Part shown: positions 1 to 5,128 of the stretch, one piece after another
Position numbering within the stretch: position 1 is the stretch's first letter
Layout: each line of letters begins with the position of its first letter
Assembly: GCA_003157175.1 (NCBI GenBank)
Contig: PMIQ01000047.1
Location: 5,831 to 11,791, forward strand
Direction: 5' to 3'
DNA from: Chloroflexota bacterium
Lineage (GTDB): Bacteria > Chloroflexota > Limnocylindria > Limnocylindrales > CSP1-4
DNA: 5,961 bases
The notes under the pieces: model-generated
Seen by the model: only the letters and a program-made list of their open reading frames with translations
Database searches by the model: none
What the model was told of the DNA's origin: nothing
Translations under genes and position numbers: made by a program

Positions 1-25
1 GCGCGTGCGCCGGCTCCGGCCGCGA

Positions 26-919
26 CTACTCGCTCACTTTCAGCGGGCACATCGCCGCGAAGTCGCACCAGCCGCACGAGCGACCGCTTGGGGTTGGGGT
101 GAAGTCGCTGCCGCGGATCTGGCGGGCGCGATCTGCCAGGCCGGTGCGCAGGCTGTCGATCGCCGCGTCCGTGCATTCGGCGCTGAGGCGGCGGTCCTGC
201 TCGACGAAGTAGAGGGTGACCCGCTCGGGCCGGCCGAAGTCGAGCGCATCGCGGCAGGCCAGGGCGTAGATCGAGAGTTGCAGGCTCGACCCGGCCTCCT
301 CGGGCAGGCCCTCTCGGCCGGTCTTGTAATCGATCAGCTCGACCGCGCCGGACGGCAATCGATCGATGCGGTCGATGAAGCCGGAGATGGTGACCACCGT
401 GCCCGTTTCCAGCGGCAGGCGGAGCCGGAAGCGGAGCTCCTCGCCGAGCGTCTCGATCCGATCTGGCGATACGGCCGACTCGGCGGCCCAGAAATGGTCG
501 AGCATCGGCTCGGCGCGCTGTCGCCACGTCTCGGCATCGGGCTCGGCCGACAGGGAGGTCCGCGCCCAGGCCGCCTCGAAGCAACGCCCGAGGCCGGCTC
601 GGTTCGGTGGCGGTTCGCCCCGGGCCAGCCGCCTGCGCCGCTCGCGAGTGAACGCCTCGAACGTGCCGTGCGCCGCCGACCCGAAGTCCGCGGCCGGCCG
701 GGCCTGCTCCGCGGGCAGCCGGCACAGATACCGGAAGGCGTACTGGCGCGGGCACCGACCGAAGGTGTCGAAGGCGCTGTAGCTGAACCACGACGGTGGC
801 TCGACCAGATCGAACGGCGACCCTCCGGCGGCGACGTGCGCCGCCATCGCCTGCGGATCCGGCGCCGCGGCCCGCGCGCCGCCGACCGGCCCCAATCCAG
901 CCAACACAACGTTCTGCAT
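26..919 (-). CDS. Stand-alone RecB-like PD-(D/E)XK nuclease with Fe-S cysteine signature
   Basis: Predicted metal-dependent DNA nuclease of the PD-(D/E)XK (RecB/AddB/Cas4-like) superfamily, about 297 residues from the ATG at 919. What is seen, numbered from that ATG: an entry motif FSYSAFDTFGRCPRQY with Cys56; GSAAHGTFE with His84; GFIDRID with Asp183; ELIDYKTG with Asp197 and Lys199 (the D-x-K catalytic pair); QLSIYA with Gln214 and Tyr218; and a C-terminal CGWCDFAAMC giving Cys282, Cys285 and Cys291. Cys56 plus C-x2-C-x5-C is the arrangement that binds a 4Fe-4S cluster in AddB and Cas4 relatives. In many bacteria this domain is the C-terminus of a UvrD-type helicase, but no helicase motifs precede it here, so it appears free-standing. 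The start is uncertain: the frame is open up to an ATG at 1063, no clear Shine-Dalgarno precedes 919, and an ATG at 847 would also keep the whole domain. A role in DNA repair or recombination is inferred. Family assignment is firm. Confidence 0.85.
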   Translation of the reverse strand: MQNVVLAGLGPVGGARAAAPDPQAMAAHVAAGGSPFDLVEPPSWFSYSAFDTFGRCPRQYAFRYLCRLPAEQARPAADFGSAAHGTFEAFTRERRRRLARGEPPPNRAGLGRCFEAAWARTSLSAEPDAETWRQRAEPMLDHFWAAESAVSPDRIETLGEELRFRLRLPLETGTVVTISGFIDRIDRLPSGAVELIDYKTGREGLPEEAGSSLQLSIYALACRDALDFGRPERVTLYFVEQDRRLSAECTDAAIDSLRTGLADRARQIRGSDFTPTPSGRSCGWCDFAAMCPLKVSE

Positions 920-941
920 GAGGAGACACTGCCCCACACCT

Positions 942-969
942 GTGCCAGCTTGGCTGTCACGCCTGGCAC
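942..969. promoter_or_regulatory. Inverted repeat in the divergent nuclease/mgsA intergenic region
   Basis: The 122-bp gap between the putative nuclease start (919, minus) and the mgsA start (1042, plus) contains a perfect 7-bp inverted repeat, GTGCCAG at 942-948 and CTGGCAC at 963-969, with a 14-nt spacer that itself carries partial inverted repeats (GCCA...TGGC, CAGC...GCTG). Placement between divergent genes suggests an operator, or a hairpin in a leader. No convincing -35/-10 pair was found here on either strand. Function is inference only. Confidence 0.3.
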
Positions 970-1041
970 GAACGGCGGCTTTCGTGTGATCCTGGGAGTG
1001 GCGCGCGGCGAATACGTGCCCGCGCCGGATAGGAATGGCCG

Positions 1042-2001
1042 ATGGCGCTGGACCTGAAACCACGTAAAAGGATCGGGCTCGTCGCTCACGACAACAAGAA
1101 GCAGGACCTGATCGAGTGGGCGCGTTTCAACCGGGGCATGCTCGCCGCGCACGACCTCGTCGCGACGGGGACCACGGGCACCATGCTCGGGCGCGAGCTC
1201 GAGCTGCCGGTGACGTGCCTCCAGTCGGGGCCGCTCGGTGGAGACCTCCAGATCGGGGCGATGATCGCCGACGGCAGCATCGACTTCCTGGTCTTCTTCT
1301 GGGATCCGCTCGAGCCCCAGCCCCACGACACGGACGTCAAGTCGCTGCTGCGGATCGCGGTCGTGTGGAACATCCCCGTCGCCTGTGACCGCGCCTCGGC
1401 CGACTTCATGATCAGCTCGCCGCTGATGACCGGCGCGTACGAGCGAACTGTGCCCGACTACACGGCCCACAACGACCGCGATCTGCCCGCAGTAGAGCCG
1501 GCCGAACGGGGCGACCAAGACGATGCTGGCCGATTGGGCCGCGCTCGACACGAATTTGGACTCGCTACCGTAAACAGGAGGTCCGATGACCACGTCCCGA
1601 ATCGTGCGCTGGGGCATTCTCGGCCCCGGCCGAATCTCGGCCAGGCTGGCCGAAGGAGCCGGCCACGCGACGAATGCCACCGTAGTCGCCGTGGGGAGCC
1701 GAAACCGCGCCCGCGCCGCCGAGTTCGCCTCGAGGTTCGGGATCGGTCGGGTCCACGAATCGTACGAGGCGTTGCTCGCCGATCCTCAGATCGATGCCGT
1801 CTACATCGGCACCCCGAACTCCCTTCATCATCCGCAGACCATGCAGGCACTCGCGGCCGGCAAGCACGTGCTGTGCGAGAAGCCGTACTCCCGCCATCCG
1901 GAGCAGGTCGTGGAGGCGTACGACAGTGCCGCGGCAGCCGGCCTGGTCTTGATGGAGGCGTTCATGTGGCGCCACACGCCGCAGGTCCGGCGCTTCGTTG
2001 A
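1042..2001 (+). CDS. mgsA: Methylglyoxal synthase, reading frame extended past its normal end
   Basis: MgsA converts dihydroxyacetone phosphate to methylglyoxal and phosphate, the first step of the cytosolic methylglyoxal bypass of lower glycolysis. Residues 10-148 align closely with the E. coli enzyme as I recall it: LVAHD (His16, Asp17), ATGTTG (41-46), SGPLGGD (62-68, with catalytic Asp68), FFWDPL (Asp88), PHDTDVK (His95, Asp98), VWNIPVA, SADF and a closing VPDY at 137-140. All the known catalytic residues are present. The ATG at 1042 has AGGA at 1031-1034, 7 nt upstream. E. coli MgsA is 152 residues, but this frame passes residue 150 and stays open to 2001 (319 aa), covering 416 bp of the next gene in another frame. 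Residues after about 150 are arginine-rich and look like the out-of-frame shadow of the oxidoreductase, so the real gene most likely ends at about 1495. The mgsA assignment is secure; the 3' end as sequenced is suspect. Confidence 0.9.
   Translation: MALDLKPRKRIGLVAHDNKKQDLIEWARFNRGMLAAHDLVATGTTGTMLGRELELPVTCLQSGPLGGDLQIGAMIADGSIDFLVFFWDPLEPQPHDTDVKSLLRIAVVWNIPVACDRASADFMISSPLMTGAYERTVPDYTAHNDRDLPAVEPAERGDQDDAGRLGRARHEFGLATVNRRSDDHVPNRALGHSRPRPNLGQAGRRSRPRDECHRSRRGEPKPRPRRRVRLEVRDRSGPRIVRGVARRSSDRCRLHRHPELPSSSADHAGTRGRQARAVREAVLPPSGAGRGGVRQCRGSRPGLDGGVHVAPHAAGPALR
1486..1495 (+). other. mgsA: Probable single-base indel site at the mgsA 3' end
   Basis: A CCC run at 1486-1488 is followed by a TAG at 1493-1495 that is one frame away from mgsA. 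Removing one C changes the codons to CTG CCG CAG TAG, ending the protein as ...DRDLPQ at 150 residues, which is the length expected for the family. This is either a sequencing or assembly homopolymer error or a genuine recent frameshift; the window alone cannot decide. Confidence 0.55.
1576..1582 (+). promoter_or_regulatory. Strong ribosome binding site of the oxidoreductase gene
   Basis: AGGAGGT lies 3-4 nt before the ATG at 1586. It is a near-complete anti-16S complement and fixes that start codon, showing that translation initiates here even though the unterminated mgsA frame reads straight through. Confidence 0.8.
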
Positions 2002-2554
2002 GCTGCTGCCCGAGATCGGCGAGCTGGTGTCGATCCGGGCCACCTTCAGCTTCGTGATCGCAGACGAAGGCGATGTGCGGATGGATCCCGGGCTCAACGG
2101 CGGCAGCCTGATGGACGTGGGCTGCTACTGCGTCAGCGGCTCGCGCCTTGTCGCCGCAGAGGAGCCGGCCGCGGTCTTCGGCGTCCAGACGCTCGCGCCG
2201 TCGGGCGTGGACCGGGCCTTCTCCGGGCTGCTGCGGTTCCCGTCTGGCGTCGTAGCCGAGATCGTCGCCGGCTTCACCTCCAACCATCGCTCGCTCGAGG
2301 CTATCGGCAGCAGGGGCAACCTGTTGCTGGGCGACCCCTGGCTCGGCGAGCAAGGTGGGATCACTCTCGGCGGTCGCCAGATCGCGGTCGAATCTGAGGA
2401 CGCCTATCGCCTGGAGGTGGAGAACATGAGCGCCGCGATCCTGGGCGATGCCAAACAGCTGCTGGGGCGGGCGGACGCCCTGGGCCAGGCTCGCACGATC
2501 GAGGCGCTGTACCGCTCGGCGGCCTCGGGCTCGGAGGTCTCGCTGGGCGCCTGA
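1586..2554 (+). CDS. Gfo/Idh/MocA-family NAD(P)-dependent oxidoreductase
   Basis: A soluble dehydrogenase of 322 residues, the usual length for the family. The N-terminal Rossmann domain (about 1-120) opens with WGILGPGRIS (9-18, the G-x-G-x-x dinucleotide loop), followed by GSRN (37-40), the Y-I-G-T-P-N segment (73-78) and CEKPYSR with the family EKP at 98-100. The C-terminal alpha/beta domain carries GGSLMDVGCYCV (172-183), where Asp177 and Tyr181 together with Lys99 are the expected catalytic set. The Tyr version of this motif resembles the dihydrodiol dehydrogenase/xylose dehydrogenase/glucose-fructose oxidoreductase branch, so a sugar or small hydroxy or carbonyl compound is the likely substrate, but it cannot be named from sequence. 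It lies downstream of and co-oriented with mgsA, so the two may be co-transcribed; a role handling mgsA-derived carbonyls would be speculation. The start is fixed by the Shine-Dalgarno at 1576-1582. A strong hairpin follows the stop codon. Confidence 0.92.
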   Translation: MTTSRIVRWGILGPGRISARLAEGAGHATNATVVAVGSRNRARAAEFASRFGIGRVHESYEALLADPQIDAVYIGTPNSLHHPQTMQALAAGKHVLCEKPYSRHPEQVVEAYDSAAAAGLVLMEAFMWRHTPQVRRFVELLPEIGELVSIRATFSFVIADEGDVRMDPGLNGGSLMDVGCYCVSGSRLVAAEEPAAVFGVQTLAPSGVDRAFSGLLRFPSGVVAEIVAGFTSNHRSLEAIGSRGNLLLGDPWLGEQGGITLGGRQIAVESEDAYRLEVENMSAAILGDAKQLLGRADALGQARTIEALYRSAASGSEVSLGA

Positions 2555-2578
2555 TCGGGCACGGGCCCGGCGAGCGAG

Positions 2579-2605
2579 CGCCTGGGGCGCGACTCGCCCC
2601 AGGCG
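2579..2605 (+). terminator. Strong GC hairpin after the oxidoreductase gene
   Basis: Perfect 11-bp inverted repeat: CGCCTGGGGCG (2579-2589), 5-nt loop CGACT, CGCCCCAGGCG (2595-2605). It begins 24 nt after the oxidoreductase stop and lies between two convergent genes, so it probably terminates or insulates transcription. There is no T tract on either side, which is common for such hairpins in high-GC genomes. Confidence 0.65.
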
Positions 2606-2614
2606 TGAGGCGAC

Positions 2615-2633
2615 CCCGCCGTGCGCAGGCGGG
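2615..2633 (-). terminator. Small hairpin just after the stop of the minus-strand ABM-like gene
   Basis: CCCGCC (2615-2620) and GGCGGG (2628-2633) form a 6-bp stem with a 7-nt loop, immediately beyond the stop codon (2635-2637) of the minus-strand gene. With the larger hairpin at 2579-2605 it could form a two-sided terminator between the convergent genes. No U tract is seen, so this is only a plausible call. Confidence 0.35.
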
Positions 2634-2634
2634 C

Positions 2635-3255
2635 TCAGTCGGACGCGAGCAGCTCGTAGTGGTCGACGCCGATGAAGCGTTCGAGGTCGACCAGCTCAGT
2701 TGACTGGACCAGACGATCGATGTGGCCCCCGGTGGCTGCCAAAACCGCATCCCAGTCGCGCCAGCACGAGAGGGCCAGGACCGGCACATCGCCCTCCGGG
2801 TTGGCGCCGGCCATGCCCACCCCTTCTCGGACGTAGACCAGGCCTTCGGTCCCGACCAGGCCGGCCAAGTGTTCCACGGCACGTCGCGCCCATTCGGCCA
2901 CGTCGGCAGCGGCCACATTGGCCCGGTAGACCCTTAGAACGCGCGCGCCTTCGGCGCCGTCGCCCAGAGCCGCGGAGACGCGAAACGACGACAGCTTTCG
3001 GTCGCCAAGAAGGTCGGCCCTGGGGGAGAGGTAGACCGGCATACCGAACGGATCGGTGCCGTGGGCTAAGGCCGCCTCATCGCGCCAGGACGTGACGGCG
3101 ATGTGCTCCTGCTGGTGGCGGCTAAGGCGTCTGCCGAGGCATTGCATCAGGATTCCGGCGGACGCGCTGTCGGCCGGGCCGGAATGGCGAATGAACCCCA
3201 CCACCTCGGCCTCGTGGCCGGGTGTCACGCGGAACTCCAGCAGATGCACTATCAC
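2635..3255 (-). CDS. Unnamed protein with two tandem ABM-like (dimeric alpha/beta barrel) domains
   Basis: About 206 residues from the GTG at 3255. I do not recognise a specific family name. It reads as two related halves: domain 1 (about 1-95) starts with the strand VIVHLLEFRV and contains VTSWRDEAALAHG (54-66); domain 2 (about 105-206) starts with ARVLRVYRANV and contains ALSCWRDWDAVLAATGGH (161-178). The shared S-x-WRD-x-x-A-(V/L) signature and strand-helix order resemble antibiotic biosynthesis monooxygenase (ABM)-type ferredoxin-like domains, which act as small oxygenases or ligand-binding proteins, often without cofactor. No signal peptide or membrane segment is visible. The frame is open upstream to 3474, but that stretch is Arg/Cys-rich and lacks fold character, and a promoter-like TAGAAT at 3305-3300 lies inside it, so I place the start at GTG 3255 (GTG 3249 is also possible). 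It is convergent with the oxidoreductase and divergent from the deaminase. The function is unknown. Confidence 0.7.
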   Translation of the reverse strand: MIVHLLEFRVTPGHEAEVVGFIRHSGPADSASAGILMQCLGRRLSRHQQEHIAVTSWRDEAALAHGTDPFGMPVYLSPRADLLGDRKLSSFRVSAALGDGAEGARVLRVYRANVAAADVAEWARRAVEHLAGLVGTEGLVYVREGVGMAGANPEGDVPVLALSCWRDWDAVLAATGGHIDRLVQSTELVDLERFIGVDHYELLASD

Positions 3256-3299
3256 AAGTCGGTCGCCCCCGACAACATGGCCCTCGTGTGGACACCCGC

Positions 3300-3305
3300 A
3301 TTCTA
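3300..3305 (-). promoter_or_regulatory. Putative -10 element for the ABM-like gene
   Basis: Minus-strand TAGAAT (preceded by GGT) matches the sigma-70-type -10 consensus at five of six positions and is rare AT-rich sequence in this region. It would start transcription near 3293, about 38 nt before the GTG at 3255. The -35 is poor: the best candidate, TTGTCC (3331-3326), is 20 nt away. The location supports the downstream start choice; the activity is inferred. Confidence 0.35.
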
Positions 3306-3335
3306 ACCGCAGTTCCCACCGGTAAGGACAATAGG

Positions 3336-3494
3336 ATGCGACTGAGCCACAGCGCGAACGGGCGGGCAGCCGCTCGTGTACCTTCGACGGCGACGGTCGA
3401 GGCCTGCGGCAGCCACAGGCTGCGGCGGTCGCGGCTGCGGCGGCTACGCGAAACTGGACGTATGAGCGAGGCACTTCGATGGCAGCGGACGTAA
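3336..3494 (+). CDS. Doubtful small Arg-rich ORF upstream of the dCMP deaminase gene
   Basis: A 52-codon frame starts at ATG 3336 with a good Shine-Dalgarno (AAGGA, 3324-3328, 7 nt upstream) and stops with TAA at 3492-3494, overlapping the first 16 nt of the deaminase gene. Such an overlap could couple translation. The product is very rich in arginine, has no recognisable motif, and its codons use more A/T in third position than the clear genes around it. Much of it comes from GC triplet repeats, so it may be chance. Without evidence of conservation I rate it low; it could instead be simply the 5' untranslated leader of the deaminase. Confidence 0.15.
   Translation: MRLSHSANGRAAARVPSTATVEACGSHRLRRSRLRRLRETGRMSEALRWQRT
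3418..3443 (+). repeat. Two direct GC-rich 11-mers upstream of the dCMP deaminase gene
   Basis: GGCTGCGGCGG occurs at 3418-3428 and again at 3433-3443, a 15-nt period. The first copy overlaps a 6-bp hairpin, GCAGCC-ACA-GGCTGC (3409-3423). They lie 36-61 nt before the start codon at 3479. A protein-binding repeat or a leader structure is possible, but low-complexity GC triplets also arise by slippage. Confidence 0.4.
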
Positions 3495-4057
3495 TCGAGC
3501 TATCGGACGCGGGCTGGAATCGCCACGACTTCTACATGCGCCTGGCGATGGTGGTCGAAACCGGAGCGAAATGCCTGGGGTCCCGAGTGGGGGCCGTGAT
3601 CGTTCGCGACAACCGGGTCCTCGGCAGCGGCTACAACGGCACCCCAGCCGGCTACCCCAACTGCACCGAATCCGAGCGCGGCTGCCGACGCTGCGCGATC
3701 CGACGCGAGCTCCCCGACGCCAGCCTGTCGGGCAAGCTCTACGACATCTGCCTGTGCGTCCACGCGGAGCAGAACGCCATGCTCACGGCCGCGCGGTTCG
3801 GCACCGCCCTGGACGGTGCCTTCCTCTACACCACGGTGCAGCCGTGCTTCAACTGCCTCAAGGAGCTCATGCAGGTCCGCCTCTGCGGCGTGGTCTTCCG
3901 GCGCGAATGGGAGGCCCGCCACCCCGACTACGCCTGGGTCTCGACCGAATACGAGCGCCTGGTCGAGCATTACCGATCGAACGGCAACCTCTTCTCCAGG
4001 CTGGCCCAGGTCGAACAGCTGGAGGCGATTCAGCTGGAGCTCGGGCGCCCGACCTGA
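3479..4057 (+). CDS. dCMP deaminase-family protein (ComEB-like)
   Basis: A zinc-dependent deaminase of 192 residues, expected to convert dCMP to dUMP in the cytosol for thymidylate synthesis. The nucleotide-binding GYNGTPAG is at 51-58, the catalytic HAEQNAML at 95-102 (zinc ligand His95, proton shuttle Glu97) and PCFNC at 122-126 (zinc ligands Cys123 and Cys126), with 28 residues between His95 and Cys123 as normal for the fold. Between GYNG and HAE there is a longer insertion than in simple ComEB proteins, with Cys62, Cys69, Cys72, Cys91 and Cys93, which could bind a second structural zinc (inference). The C-terminal tail (about 145-192) is helical. ATG 3479 has GAGG at 3468-3471 with 7-nt spacing. 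The gene is convergent with nadA, 33 bp away. Another deaminase of the same superfamily, such as a tRNA or riboflavin-type enzyme, is less likely given the GYNG motif. Confidence 0.92.
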   Translation: MAADVIELSDAGWNRHDFYMRLAMVVETGAKCLGSRVGAVIVRDNRVLGSGYNGTPAGYPNCTESERGCRRCAIRRELPDASLSGKLYDICLCVHAEQNAMLTAARFGTALDGAFLYTTVQPCFNCLKELMQVRLCGVVFRREWEARHPDYAWVSTEYERLVEHYRSNGNLFSRLAQVEQLEAIQLELGRPT

Positions 4058-4073
4058 GCGCGCCGCGGACCTC

Positions 4074-4087
4074 GGCCCGGCCGGGCC
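4074..4087. terminator. Palindromic GC hairpin between dCMP deaminase and nadA
   Basis: GGCCCGGCCGGGCC is a perfect 14-bp palindrome in the 33-bp gap between the two convergent stop codons (4055-4057 and 4091-4093). It can fold as a 5-bp stem with a 4-nt loop in either transcript, so a bidirectional terminator is plausible. No T tract follows on either strand. Confidence 0.4.
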
Positions 4088-4090
4088 CCG

Positions 4091-5128
4091 TCATGCGATG
4101 GCGATCATGCGTTCCAGGGCGAGGCGCGCCCTGGCGGCAACGTCGGCGGGGACCTCGATCGGATAGACGCCGTCGCGGATCGAGTCGCGGAGCTTCTCCA
4201 GCGTGGTCAGCTTCATGTACTGGCACACGGCCTCGCGGTTGACCGGAACGAAACGCTTGCCCGGCGCCTTGAGCGCCAGCCGGTGGAGGATGCCGATTTC
4301 GGTCGCGACCAGGAAGCTGTCGGCCTTCGAATGCTCGGCGAACCTGACCATTCCCTCGGTCGAAAGGATGTGGGCCTGGTCGCCGGCGGCCTCGATTACC
4401 TGGCTGGTGCAGCCGCATTCGGGGTGGATGAGCAGATCGGCCCCGGGCTCCTCGCGATGCCAGCGCTCCACGTCCTCGGCTCGTATTCCGGCGTGGACGT
4501 GGCACTCGCCGAGCCAGATCGTGAGCTTGCGACCGGTGACGCGTTGCAGCCACAACCCCAGGAACATATCCGGCAGGAAGAGAATCTGGCAATCGCGCGG
4601 GATCGCCTCGATGACCGCCCGGGCGTTGCCCGACGTGCAGCAGTAGTCGCTCTCCGCCTTGACCTCCGCCGTCGTGTTCACGTACGAGACGACGACCGCG
4701 CCCGGATGCTCGGCCTTCCACTGGCGCAGCTGCTCGACCGTAATCGAATCCGCCAGGGAGCAGCCGGCCGCCAGATCGGGCAGCAGCACCCGCTTGGTCG
4801 GGGAGAGGATCTTGGCCGTCTCGGCCATGAAGGCCACGCCGCAGAAGACGATCGTCGATTGGGGCGCGGTGGCCGCCACCCGGGAAAGCATGAGCGAGTC
4901 GCCGACGTGATCGGCCACGTCCTGGACCTCGGGGCGCTCGTAGCTGTGGGCCAGGACGACGGCGTCACGGTCGCGCGCGAGCCGGCGGATCTCCGCGACA
5001 AGGGCGGGGAAGGTGGCCGGGTCGCCACCGGTCTCGACCGGGACCTCGATCGCCACGGAGGCTCGCACCGCCGCCGAGGTTTCGGCCGCGGCCATGTCGG
5101 CCGCCGACGCCCGATCGCCCGAGCTCAC
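4091..5128 (-). CDS. nadA: Quinolinate synthase NadA
   Basis: NadA condenses iminoaspartate with dihydroxyacetone phosphate to quinolinate, using a 4Fe-4S cluster, in de novo NAD synthesis. The 345-residue protein shows the family blocks in order: VVLAHSYERPEVQDVADHVGDSL (His61, Tyr63, Ser78), FCGVAFMAETAKIL (Cys96), LLPDLAAGC, YVNTTAEVKAESDYCCTSGNA (149-169), LPDMFLG, WLGECHVH (Cys209), HPECGC (His235, Glu237), STEGM and CQYMKLTTLEKL (Cys302). Cys96, Cys209 and Cys302 match the three cluster ligands, and their spacing (113 and 93) resembles the longer B. subtilis-type enzymes. The start is GTG at 5128, fixed by GAGGT at 5139-5135 with 6-nt spacing and overlapping the nadC stop as GTGA, so the two are translationally coupled. 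The first 30 or so residues are an Ala-rich extension of no visible function. The C-terminal CXXCXXC of E. coli NadA is absent. Confidence 0.97.
   Translation of the reverse strand: MSSGDRASAADMAAAETSAAVRASVAIEVPVETGGDPATFPALVAEIRRLARDRDAVVLAHSYERPEVQDVADHVGDSLMLSRVAATAPQSTIVFCGVAFMAETAKILSPTKRVLLPDLAAGCSLADSITVEQLRQWKAEHPGAVVVSYVNTTAEVKAESDYCCTSGNARAVIEAIPRDCQILFLPDMFLGLWLQRVTGRKLTIWLGECHVHAGIRAEDVERWHREEPGADLLIHPECGCTSQVIEAAGDQAHILSTEGMVRFAEHSKADSFLVATEIGILHRLALKAPGKRFVPVNREAVCQYMKLTTLEKLRDSIRDGVYPIEVPADVAARARLALERMIAIA

Noticed and set aside
5..1057. Long plus-strand open frame of 350 codons opposite the nuclease gene
   Set aside because: It is arginine- and alanine-rich with no motif and lies exactly antisense to the clear PD-(D/E)XK coding frame; a typical shadow in high-GC DNA.
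1496..1585. A separate promoter for the oxidoreductase between the expected mgsA end and 1586
   Set aside because: TTGG-containing hexamers occur but no acceptable -10 lies at proper spacing; only the ribosome binding site is convincing.
334..1680. Minus-strand open frame of 448 codons across the nuclease 5' part and mgsA
   Set aside because: It spans two genes and their intergenic gap, has no recognisable domain, and is antisense or out of frame to conserved coding sequence.
1565..2353. Minus-strand open frame of 262 codons opposite the oxidoreductase
   Set aside because: Antisense to a well-supported Gfo/Idh/MocA gene; composition and lack of motifs mark it as a shadow.
3462..3494. Mini-ORF of ten codons starting at ATG 3462 just before the deaminase start
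   Set aside because: It is only the tail of the doubtful 3336-3494 frame and has no separate ribosome binding site; coincidence is sufficient.
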